Shown one piece after another: positions 1-6,144 of a stretch of 17,760 bases of DNA (positions are counted from its first letter, which is position 1; each line of letters opens with the position of its first letter). Source of the DNA: MED-G17 sp963991985 (GTDB lineage: Bacteria; Bacteroidota; Bacteroidia; NS11-12g; UBA9320). Made by a program: the position numbers and the translations under genes. The stretch is taken from the NCBI GenBank assembly GCA_963991985.1, contig CAXDRX010000026.1, positions 1-17,760 on the forward strand. Reading direction: 5' to 3'. The notes beneath the pieces were generated by a model. That model was not told the DNA's origin. It ran no database searches and saw only the letters and a list, made by a program, of their open reading frames with translations.

Positions 1-1
1 C

Positions 2-1873
2 TTGTATGAAGAAGCCAAATTAAAAGCTATTGATAATCCCAATGATTTTTGGGATGGCTTAGCTAAAACTTTCAAATGGCGTAAACCTTGGAATAAAGTA
101 TTAGAATATGACTTCAATTCAGCTGATATCAAATGGTTTTTAGGTGGAGAATTAAATATTACCGAAAACTGCTTAGACCGTCACCTTAAATCTCATCCGA
201 AAAAAACTGCCCTTATTTTTGAACCCAACAATATTGAAGAGCCTTCAATTCATATTTCATATGAAGAATTACATAGCAGAGTTTGCAAAGCGGCAAATAT
301 GCTTAAAGCAAATGGAGCGAAAAAAGGCGATAGAATATGTTTGTATTTGCCCATGATACCTGAGTTAGCGGTTGTTGTTTTAGCATGTGCAAGAATTGGC
401 GCTATTCATTCTGTGGTATTTGGTGGGTTTTCAGCAAGCGCACTGGCTACACGTATCAATGATGCAGAGTGTACGATTTTAGTGACTGCAGATGGTGGTT
501 TTCGAGGAGATAAAATTACTCCACTAAAGCAAATTGCAGACGAGGCGCTGAAACACTGCCCTTCCGTTAAACGAAGTATCGTTTGTAAACGTACCAACCA
601 AAAGATTAATTGGAATGATATTGATGTTTGGTGGCATGAAGAACTAGAAAAAGTAAATGAAATTTGTGAACCAGAAATAATGGACAGTGAAGATTCATTA
701 TTTATTTTATATACATCAGGTTCAACTGGTAAGCCAAAAGGCATGGTACATACCTGTGGTGGCTATATGGTATATACCGCATACAGCTTTCAAAATGTCT
801 TTCAATATCAGAAAGACGATGTATATTGGTGTACAGCAGATATTGGTTGGATAACTGGTCATTCGTACATTGTATATGGTCCATTATTAGTTGGTGCAAC
901 CACAGTTCTGTTTGAAGGTATTCCTAGTTATCCAGATTACGGTAGATTTTGGGAAGTATGCGATAAGCACAAGGTAAACCAGTTTTATACAGCTCCAACA
1001 GTGATACGTGCATTACAAAAACAACCCTTAGAGTATGTAAATAAACATGATTTATCTTCCCTCAAAGTATTGGGCTCGGTTGGTGAGCCTATAAACGAAG
1101 AAGCTTGGCGTTGGTATGATAAATATGTTGGAAAGCATAATTGCCCTATTGTTGATACATGGTGGCAAACAGAAACTGGCGGCATTTTAATTTCATCTTT
1201 GGCTGGCATAACAGACCAAAAGCCTACTTATGCTACATTGCCAATGCCGGGTATTGAGGCAGTATTACTTGATGAAAATCGTAACGAAATAACCGGTGAG
1301 GCTAAAGGTGTTTTGGCAATTAAAAAACCATGGCCCTCAATAGCAAGATCGATTTGGGGAAATCATGACCGATATAAGAGTGTTTATTTTTCTAAATATC
1401 CTGGGTATTATTTTCCAGGAGATGGAGCGCTTAGAGATGAAAAAGGAAATTTCCGAATTACAGGAAGAGTAGATGATATCGTAATTGTCTCAGGCCATAA
1501 CTTAGGAACAGCACCTATTGAGAATGCAATTAATGAACATGATAAAGTTGTAGAAAGTGCGGTTGTGGGTTTTCCACACGATATAAAAGGAAGTGCTTTA
1601 CATGCTTTTGTGATAACCAATTCGGCCATTTCCGATGAAGTAAGGCTCACAAATGAACTTAAAGATTTGATATCAAAAACCATAGGCCCAATTGCTAAGC
1701 CTGATAGGTTACACGTTGTCAGTGGGCTTCCAAAAACACGCAGTGGTAAAATAATGCGAAGAATTTTAGGTAAACTATCCTCTGGTGACTATGAAGACAT
1801 AGGGGACACATCCACACTTTTAAATCCAGATATTGTTACAGAAATTAAGAAGAAAATTGAAAGAAAGACCTAA
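2..1873 (+). CDS. acs: Acetyl-CoA synthetase (AMP-forming), 5' partial
   Basis: This enzyme activates acetate to acetyl-CoA through an acetyl-AMP intermediate in the cytoplasm. The frame is open to the window edge and 623 codons are visible. E. coli Acs has about 652 residues, so roughly 15-30 N-terminal residues lie outside; the TTG at base 2 is probably an internal Leu codon. Visible motifs, numbered from the first visible codon: NCLDRHL at 56-62, the P-loop YTSGSTGKPKG at 237-247, a WWQTETGG core motif, the hinge/adenylate region ITGRVDD, and near the C-terminus TRSGK with K583, the lysine that is reversibly acetylated in Acs enzymes. Nothing looks broken. A strong terminator lies about 190 nt downstream. 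Propionyl-CoA synthetase is a close relative, but the TRSGKIMRR ending and overall similarity favour Acs. Confidence 0.95.
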   Translation: MYEEAKLKAIDNPNDFWDGLAKTFKWRKPWNKVLEYDFNSADIKWFLGGELNITENCLDRHLKSHPKKTALIFEPNNIEEPSIHISYEELHSRVCKAANMLKANGAKKGDRICLYLPMIPELAVVVLACARIGAIHSVVFGGFSASALATRINDAECTILVTADGGFRGDKITPLKQIADEALKHCPSVKRSIVCKRTNQKINWNDIDVWWHEELEKVNEICEPEIMDSEDSLFILYTSGSTGKPKGMVHTCGGYMVYTAYSFQNVFQYQKDDVYWCTADIGWITGHSYIVYGPLLVGATTVLFEGIPSYPDYGRFWEVCDKHKVNQFYTAPTVIRALQKQPLEYVNKHDLSSLKVLGSVGEPINEEAWRWYDKYVGKHNCPIVDTWWQTETGGILISSLAGITDQKPTYATLPMPGIEAVLLDENRNEITGEAKGVLAIKKPWPSIARSIWGNHDRYKSVYFSKYPGYYFPGDGALRDEKGNFRITGRVDDIVIVSGHNLGTAPIENAINEHDKVVESAVVGFPHDIKGSALHAFVITNSAISDEVRLTNELKDLISKTIGPIAKPDRLHVVSGLPKTRSGKIMRRILGKLSSGDYEDIGDTSTLLNPDIVTEIKKKIERKT

Positions 1874-2059
1874 AAAATATAAACCTAAGTTCAATAAATC
1901 AAAAGATGACAAATAATCAGCTGAAGTATTATTAGCAGTTTTAGTTTCGATACTATTTGGAGCTAAATTTATAGCAGGACGATATTTTGATTTATTAGTG
2001 AGTATTTTAGAATAGGTTTAATGTACCAAAAGTTCGAAATAAGGACGCTTAGGTCCACC

Positions 2060-2097
2060 AAAGCGGAACACTATCATAATTGTGTTTCGCTTTTTTT
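2060..2097 (+). terminator. Rho-independent terminator
   Basis: The arms AAAGCGGAACAC (2060-2071) and GTGTTTCGCTTT (2082-2093) pair over 12 positions with a single G-T wobble around a 10-nt loop, followed by more T residues. The T-run is on the + strand, so it would end transcription coming from acs. It separates acs from the restriction island. Confidence 0.85.
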
Positions 2098-2220
2098 AAT
2101 AGACCTTAAAATGTTTTAATGAAATCGATAACTGACATTTTTAGTGTTGTTTAGGTTTAGCGTATCGAAATGCAAACATAACCATATTATACAATGTGTT
2201 ATATTTACTTTTTTAGTAAT

Positions 2221-2247
2221 ATTGCATATATTTACTAGTTGTGCCCC
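2221..2247 (+). repeat. Left boundary inverted repeat of the restriction island
   Basis: The sequence reads ATTGCATATA, then 7 unrelated bases, then GTTGTGCCCC. The reverse complement of 12052-12077 reads ATTGCGTATA, 6 bases, GTTGTGCCCC. The pair therefore matches at 19 of 20 arm positions in inverted orientation, with the whole restriction operon between them. I do not recognise a named insertion sequence with these ends. Confidence 0.6.
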
Positions 2248-2258
2248 ATTAAAAGAAA

Positions 2259-2271
2259 AAGCCAACGCACA
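2259..2271 (+). repeat. 13-bp direct repeat, left copy
   Basis: AAGCCAACGCACA here is identical to 12017-12029, in the same orientation, on the other side of the restriction operon. The shorter core GCCAACGC occurs again at 2305-2312. The copies lie just inside the inverted boundary repeats. Confidence 0.6.
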
Positions 2272-2301
2272 AAGAAAAGAGTGCTCCGCACACATTGCTT
2301 T

Positions 2302-2333
2302 TTTGCCAACGCTGACAGAAAAGATTAAATTTG
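2302..2333 (+). promoter_or_regulatory. Candidate promoter of the hsdM operon
   Basis: TTTG at 2302-2305 (the -33 element) is followed after 20 nt by TAAATTTG at 2326-2333 (the -7 element), an exact fit to the Bacteroidota consensus TTTG-N19/20-TAnnTTTG. Transcription would start near 2338-2341, giving a leader of about 20 nt before the hsdM ATG. The -33 element lies inside the repeat-rich island boundary (it overlaps the second GCCAACGC copy), so the island would carry its own promoter. No operator is evident. Confidence 0.5.
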
Positions 2334-2359
2334 AAACTGATAAAAAGAACTTAAAATAA

Positions 2360-3928
2360 ATGGCGAAAAAACTAACGAAGGAAAAAGCGATTGAAGAAAC
2401 ACTGTGGCAATCGTGCGACAAGTTAAGAGGTTCGGTAGAACCTGCCGAGTACAAACACGTGGTACTCGGACTGATTTTCCTAAAATTTGCTAGCGACAAG
2501 TTTGAGATACGTAGAAAGGAGCTGATTGCAGAAGGCAAAGAGAAGTACGTAGAAATGAAGGATTTCTACTCAATGAAAAATGTCTTTTACTTAGAAGATA
2601 TTTCTCGTTGGAGCTACATCATCAAAAATGCCAAACAGAATGACATTTCCTTAAAAATTGACACGGCTCTAAATACCATTGAGAAAAATAACCCTGCACT
2701 GAAAGGTGCTTTGCCTGATAATTACTTCTCACGATTGGCTTTGGATAAAACCAAGCTCGCTTCCCTACTCGACACCATCAACGAGATTGACACAACCAAG
2801 GACGAAGAAACCGACCTAATCGGAAGAGTGTATGAATACTTCTTAGGCAAATTTGCTCTAAAAGAAAGTAGCGGAAAAGGTAAAGGCGAATTCTATACGC
2901 CCAAAACCATTGTGAACCTGATTGCCGAACTCATTGAACCTTACAAGGGCATTATTTATGACCCGTGCTGTGGAACAGGTGGAATGTTTGTGCAATCCAT
3001 CAAATTCATTGAAAGCCATCAGGGAAGCAAAAAGGAAGTCTCTATTTACGGACAGGAAAACACACCAACCACATACAAATTGGCAAAGATGAACTTGGCG
3101 ATTCGTGGTATTTCAGCCAACCTTGGCGAGAAACACGCTGACACTTTTGCCAACGACCAACACAAAGACCTGAAAGCAGATTACATTATGGCGAATCCGC
3201 CATTTAATCTAAAAGATTGGCGAGGTGAAAATGAACTCTTGGACGACCCACGTTGGATGGGCTATGATGTGCCACCAAAGAGCAATGCCAATTATGGTTG
3301 GATATTGAATATGGTGAGCAAACTTTCTGAAAACGGAGTAGCAGGTTTCATTCTTGCCAATGGTGCTCTTTCAGGTAGTGGCGAGGAATACAAAATCCGT
3401 AGAAAGCTTATTGAAAATGATTTAGTAGAAGCCATTATCATTATTCCCCGAAACACCTTTTACACCACCGACATAAGTGTTACACTTTGGGTTTTAAACA
3501 AAAACAAAAAGCAACGCACCGACAACACCAAAGAAAAGTCCAAAAGCTACCGAGACCGAACAGGAGAAATCCTGTTTATGGATTTAAGGCGTTGGGGAAG
3601 TGAATTTGAGAAAAAGTATGTACAACTCACCCAAAGAGACATTAACAAAGTAGCCGAAAACTACCACAATTGGCAACAGACTGACTTTGAAACGACTTAC
3701 AAGGATGTTCCAGAATACTGCAAATCAGCCAATTTGAAAGATATTGAAACCAACGATTTTTCCCTTGTACCCAGCAAATACATTGAGTTTGTGGACAGAG
3801 ATAGCGGTATTGACTTTGACTCTGAAATGAAACGCATACAGCAAGATTTTAAAACCTTGCTGCAAGAAGAACAAAACTCACAAGACCAACTAAAAAATGC
3901 CTTTAAAACCTTAGGCTACGACTTATGA
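2360..3928 (+). CDS. hsdM: Type I restriction-modification system, DNA methyltransferase subunit HsdM
   Basis: HsdM transfers a methyl group from S-adenosylmethionine to adenine N6 in the sequence chosen by HsdS, and joins HsdS and HsdR in the restriction complex. The 522 residues fit the usual family length. The helical N-terminal HsdM domain covers about residues 5-140. The methyltransferase domain follows, with FYTP near 178-181, the SAM-binding motif I DPCCGTGGMF at 201-210, and the catalytic motif NPPF at 279-282. The C-terminal part continues to a helical tail thought to contact HsdS. The ATG at 2360 follows directly after a TAA and lies about 20 nt after the candidate start of transcription. 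Its stop codon overlaps the next gene by ATGA, so translation is probably coupled. All motifs are intact. Confidence 0.96.
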   Translation: MAKKLTKEKAIEETLWQSCDKLRGSVEPAEYKHVVLGLIFLKFASDKFEIRRKELIAEGKEKYVEMKDFYSMKNVFYLEDISRWSYIIKNAKQNDISLKIDTALNTIEKNNPALKGALPDNYFSRLALDKTKLASLLDTINEIDTTKDEETDLIGRVYEYFLGKFALKESSGKGKGEFYTPKTIVNLIAELIEPYKGIIYDPCCGTGGMFVQSIKFIESHQGSKKEVSIYGQENTPTTYKLAKMNLAIRGISANLGEKHADTFANDQHKDLKADYIMANPPFNLKDWRGENELLDDPRWMGYDVPPKSNANYGWILNMVSKLSENGVAGFILANGALSGSGEEYKIRRKLIENDLVEAIIIIPRNTFYTTDISVTLWVLNKNKKQRTDNTKEKSKSYRDRTGEILFMDLRRWGSEFEKKYVQLTQRDINKVAENYHNWQQTDFETTYKDVPEYCKSANLKDIETNDFSLVPSKYIEFVDRDSGIDFDSEMKRIQQDFKTLLQEEQNSQDQLKNAFKTLGYDL

Positions 3929-4179
3929 GCAATAAGAAGAAAATAGAAGTCCAAGGCAATGAAATCACAGTCATTTCCAGTAATGAACAAGACTATATTT
4001 CATTAACAGACATCGCCAAACACAAAACTGAAGATACAAGTGCAGTTATTGGAAATTGGATGCGAAACCGTAATACCATTGAGTTTTTGGGTATTTGGGA
4101 AACCTTGTATAACCCCAATTTTAAACCCCTCGAATTCGAAGGGTTTGGAAATAAATACCTATACACCACTTTAAAATGA
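3925..4179 (+). CDS. Short KilA-N domain protein (truncated paralogue of the next gene)
   Basis: This 84-residue product matches only the N-terminal half of the KilA-N domain of the following protein. Shared elements, in order, are an MSxKKK start, DYISLTDIAK, a basic NW(M/I)RxR segment, EF(L/I)GxWE, and YNPxFK. After EFEGF the similarity ends, about 10 unrelated residues follow, and the frame stops. KilA-N is a putative DNA-binding domain of phages and large DNA viruses. The start overlaps the hsdM stop and the stop overlaps the next start, both as ATGA, so the gene is still embedded in a coupled translation chain. It may be a remnant of a duplicated gene or a small DNA-binding partner or decoy. 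It contains a palindrome at 4119-4150. Confidence 0.75.
   Translation: MSNKKKIEVQGNEITVISSNEQDYISLTDIAKHKTEDTSAVIGNWMRNRNTIEFLGIWETLYNPNFKPLEFEGFGNKYLYTTLK
4119..4150 (+). repeat. Imperfect palindrome inside the short KilA-N gene
   Basis: The palindrome is centred between 4134 and 4135 (in GAATTC). It pairs 16 positions per arm with one C-A mismatch (4129/4140) and two T-G wobbles (4122/4147 and 4121/4148). The stem core is CCC (4126-4128) with GGG (4141-4143). It occupies the same codons as the palindrome at 4381-4414 in the next gene, where the stem bases differ but still pair. Confidence 0.75.
4165..4179 (+). repeat. 15-bp direct repeat overlapping the KilA-N start codon
   Basis: ACCACTTTAAAATGA at 4165-4179 recurs exactly at 4402-4416. 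The first copy ends in the ATG (4176-4178) of the full KilA-N gene. The second copy is the right arm of the palindrome in that gene. The left arm of that palindrome (4381-4393) could therefore pair with this copy over 13 bp as an alternative fold covering the start region. Confidence 0.7.
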
Positions 4180-5024
4180 GTACAAAGAAGAAAAATATTA
4201 TTGACGTGAAAGGTGTGGGGATAACCATCTACCAATTCAATGAAAATGATTACATCTCTTTGACAGACATAGCTAAAACAAAAGAGAATGACTCTAGAGC
4301 TGCCGATGTGATAAAAAATTGGATTAGAACAAGAAGTACTTTAGAATTTATTGGTACTTGGGAACAGATATACAACCCTGATTTTAAAGTGGTCGAATTT
4401 GACCACTTTAAAATGAATGCAGGTTTGCCAAGCTTTGTTTTAAGTCCTGGTAGTTGGATAGAAAAAACAAATGCCATTGGTATTATAGTTAAAAAAGGGA
4501 AATACGGTGGCACCTATGCACATAAAGATATTGCTTTTGAGTTTTGTTCAGCAATTAACGCTACATTCAAGCTCTTTTTAATTAAAGAATTCCAACGTCT
4601 TAAAGAAACCGAACAAAAACAATTAGGCTGGTCTGCAAAACGAGAATTGACTAAAATCAATTATCGCATACATACCGATGCGATAAAAGAAAACCTGATA
4701 CCGAAGCATCTCAGCAAAAAGCAAATTTCTTATGTCTATGCCGGTGAAGCCGATGTATTGAACATGGCACTCTTTGGAAAAACAGCCAAACAATGGCGTG
4801 ATGAAAACCCAGATAAAAAAGGAAATATCAGGGATTATGCCAATGCATCGCAACTGATTTGCCTGGCCAATTTAGAAAACCTCAATGCATTATTTATCAA
4901 TGATGGTTTGGCACAAAGCCAACGCCTACTAAAGCTCAACCAAATTGCCATTAGCCAAATGAAAATCTTGCTGCAAACCAATACCCGATTGTTAAATCCT
5001 AAAAATGATGGCGATGAGTTATAA
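4176..5024 (+). CDS. KilA-N domain protein within the type I restriction operon
   Basis: The 282-residue product has an N-terminal KilA-N domain over about residues 10-145: DYISLTDIAK at 25-34, the basic segment NWIRTR at 48-53, YNPDFK at 66-71, SPGSWIEKTNAIGI near 90-103, and YGGTYAHKDIAFEF at 110-123. It is followed by FKLFLIKEFQRLKE and a helical C-terminal part without cysteines arranged for metal binding. KilA-N is a putative DNA-binding domain first known from phages. Such genes recur between hsdM and hsdS in Bacteroidota, but I know of no settled function; control of the operon or an anti-phage sensing role are both possible. It starts by ATGA overlap with the truncated paralogue and ends inside the beginning of hsdS. 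A 34-nt palindrome lies at 4381-4414. Confidence 0.85.
   Translation: MSTKKKNIIDVKGVGITIYQFNENDYISLTDIAKTKENDSRAADVIKNWIRTRSTLEFIGTWEQIYNPDFKVVEFDHFKMNAGLPSFVLSPGSWIEKTNAIGIIVKKGKYGGTYAHKDIAFEFCSAINATFKLFLIKEFQRLKETEQKQLGWSAKRELTKINYRIHTDAIKENLIPKHLSKKQISYVYAGEADVLNMALFGKTAKQWRDENPDKKGNIRDYANASQLICLANLENLNALFINDGLAQSQRLLKLNQIAISQMKILLQTNTRLLNPKNDGDEL
4381..4414 (+). repeat. 34-nt near-perfect palindrome inside the full KilA-N gene
   Basis: Arms of 14 nt (4381-4394 and 4401-4414) are perfectly complementary. The six bases between them (GAATTT) continue the palindrome with one G-T and two A-T pairs. It encodes the residues DFKVVEFDHFK. It aligns codon for codon, without gaps, with 4119-4150 in the preceding gene. 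The stem triplets GTG/CAC here replace CCC/GGG there, so the pairing is kept while the bases and the amino acids change. Confidence 0.8.
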
Positions 5025-6144
5025 GCGATTGGGAGATTGTATTCAAAAGGTGAATAACCGTAATAAGGAATTGGCGATAACCAATCTTTTGGGTGTAAAT
5101 ATTTTCAAAAACTTTATGCCTTCTGTAGCCAATCAATCGGGTTTAGATTTATCAAAGTATAAAGTCATTCAAAAAGGACAGTTTGCAACAAACCTGATGC
5201 ATGTTAATCGAGACGAAGTGCTACCAGTGGCTCTTTACACTGAAGATGAACCAGCGCTTGTTTCACCAGCTTACATCACATTTGAAATCATTGACGAGGA
5301 CGAACTGCTTCCCGAATTTCTGATGATGGAATTTCTCAGACCTGAGTTTGACAGAAAGGCTTGGACTTATTGTGATTCAAGTGTAAGGGGTGGTTTGGAA
5401 TGGGACCGACTGTGTGACATGGAGATACCTGATATTGACATCACGGAACAACGCAAATATGTAGCCCTGTACAAAGGCTTGCTTGCCAACCAAAAAACCT
5501 ACGAAAACAGCTTAGAAGATTTGCAGTTGATTTGCGATACCTACATCGAAGGTTTGATTAAAAAAGAGCCGCTGAAAAGATTGGGGAATTATATTGAGCA
5601 ATCTGATGAGCGGAATACGGAAAACAAATATGATTCAGTGAAAGGAATGAGTGTCCTTAAAGAGTTTAGGTCACCAAGTAAAAGAGTCAATATGAAAAGT
5701 CTGAGCAACTATAGAGTTGTTCACTACAACGAGTTTGGCTATGTCCAAACTACTAATAATGAAAAAGTATTGATAGTTTGTCTTTCAAAATTTGATAAGC
5801 CAATCATCATTTCTTCCATTCATATTGTCTTTAGGGTAAAAGATGAAAAGAAGTTACTTCCAGAATATTTGTATCTCTATTTCAAACGTAAAGACATTGA
5901 TAGATATGCAAGGTTCCACTCATGGGGAAGTGCTAGAGAGACATTTAATTGGGATGATATGTGTAATATACAGATGCCCATTCCCAGCATAGAAAAACAA
6001 GAAGCTATTGTAACCATTTACCACACTTTGGAAACCCGTAAACGCATCAACGAGCAATTAAAAGAACGTATAAAACCGCTTTGCCCTGTGTTGATGCGTG
6101 GTGTTGTGGAAGAAATGAAAGTTGAAATTGTAAATGCTGTATGA
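5014..6144 (+). CDS. hsdS: Type I restriction-modification system, specificity subunit HsdS
   Basis: HsdS recognises the bipartite DNA target for both methylation and restriction. The product has 376 residues from the ATG at 5014 (MSYKRLGDCI). ATG codons at 5005 and 5008 are alternative starts; I prefer 5014 because HsdS proteins typically open with xxKRLGD. The first target-recognition domain covers about residues 1-135, followed by a helical spacer (NQKTYENSLEDLQ) near 155-175. A second repeat begins KKEPLKRLGNYI, its recognition domain reaching about residue 320, and a final helix (EKQEAIVTIYHTLETRKRIN) follows. This two-TRD, two-helix plan is standard, and the length is slightly short, as in type IC-like systems. 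The start overlaps the KilA-N gene by 11 nt and the stop overlaps the ATPase gene by ATGA. The target sequence cannot be read from the protein. Confidence 0.93.
   Translation: MSYKRLGDCIQKVNNRNKELAITNLLGVNIFKNFMPSVANQSGLDLSKYKVIQKGQFATNLMHVNRDEVLPVALYTEDEPALVSPAYITFEIIDEDELLPEFLMMEFLRPEFDRKAWTYCDSSVRGGLEWDRLCDMEIPDIDITEQRKYVALYKGLLANQKTYENSLEDLQLICDTYIEGLIKKEPLKRLGNYIEQSDERNTENKYDSVKGMSVLKEFRSPSKRVNMKSLSNYRVVHYNEFGYVQTTNNEKVLIVCLSKFDKPIIISSIHIVFRVKDEKKLLPEYLYLYFKRKDIDRYARFHSWGSARETFNWDDMCNIQMPIPSIEKQEAIVTIYHTLETRKRINEQLKERIKPLCPVLMRGVVEEMKVEIVNAV

Larger units (their letters stand above)
1874..2359. other. Intergenic region between acs and the restriction operon
   Basis: This 486-nt stretch holds no convincing gene. 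It contains a rho-independent terminator (2060-2097), the left boundary repeat of the restriction island (2221-2247), one copy of a 13-bp direct repeat (2259-2271), two copies of GCCAACGC (2261-2268 and 2305-2312), and a promoter candidate for hsdM (2302-2333). Between 1917 and 2015 there is a 32-codon open stretch whose translation is hydrophobic (LLAVLVSILFGAKFIAGRYF), but it is preceded directly by a stop codon and has no start. It may be the tail of a decayed membrane-protein gene or chance. A GTG-initiated 71-codon frame (2144-2359) ending just before hsdM runs through the repeats and is not credible. Confidence 0.7.

Noticed and set aside
1917..2015. Hydrophobic 32-codon open stretch after acs
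   Set aside because: No start codon, directly preceded by a stop, and too short to name; possibly a remnant of a lost gene but not provable here.
2144..2359. GTG-started 71-codon frame ending directly before hsdM
   Set aside because: It runs through the boundary repeats and the promoter candidate, has no recognisable domain, and has a poor start.
2116..2538. 140-codon minus-strand frame over the hsdM start
   Set aside because: It is antisense to hsdM and the boundary repeats with no domain; a shadow of the coding strand.
5014..6144. Phase-variable hsdS (shuffling by inverted hsdS copies)
   Set aside because: Only one hsdS with both recognition domains is present, and I saw no invertible partial copy or recombinase.
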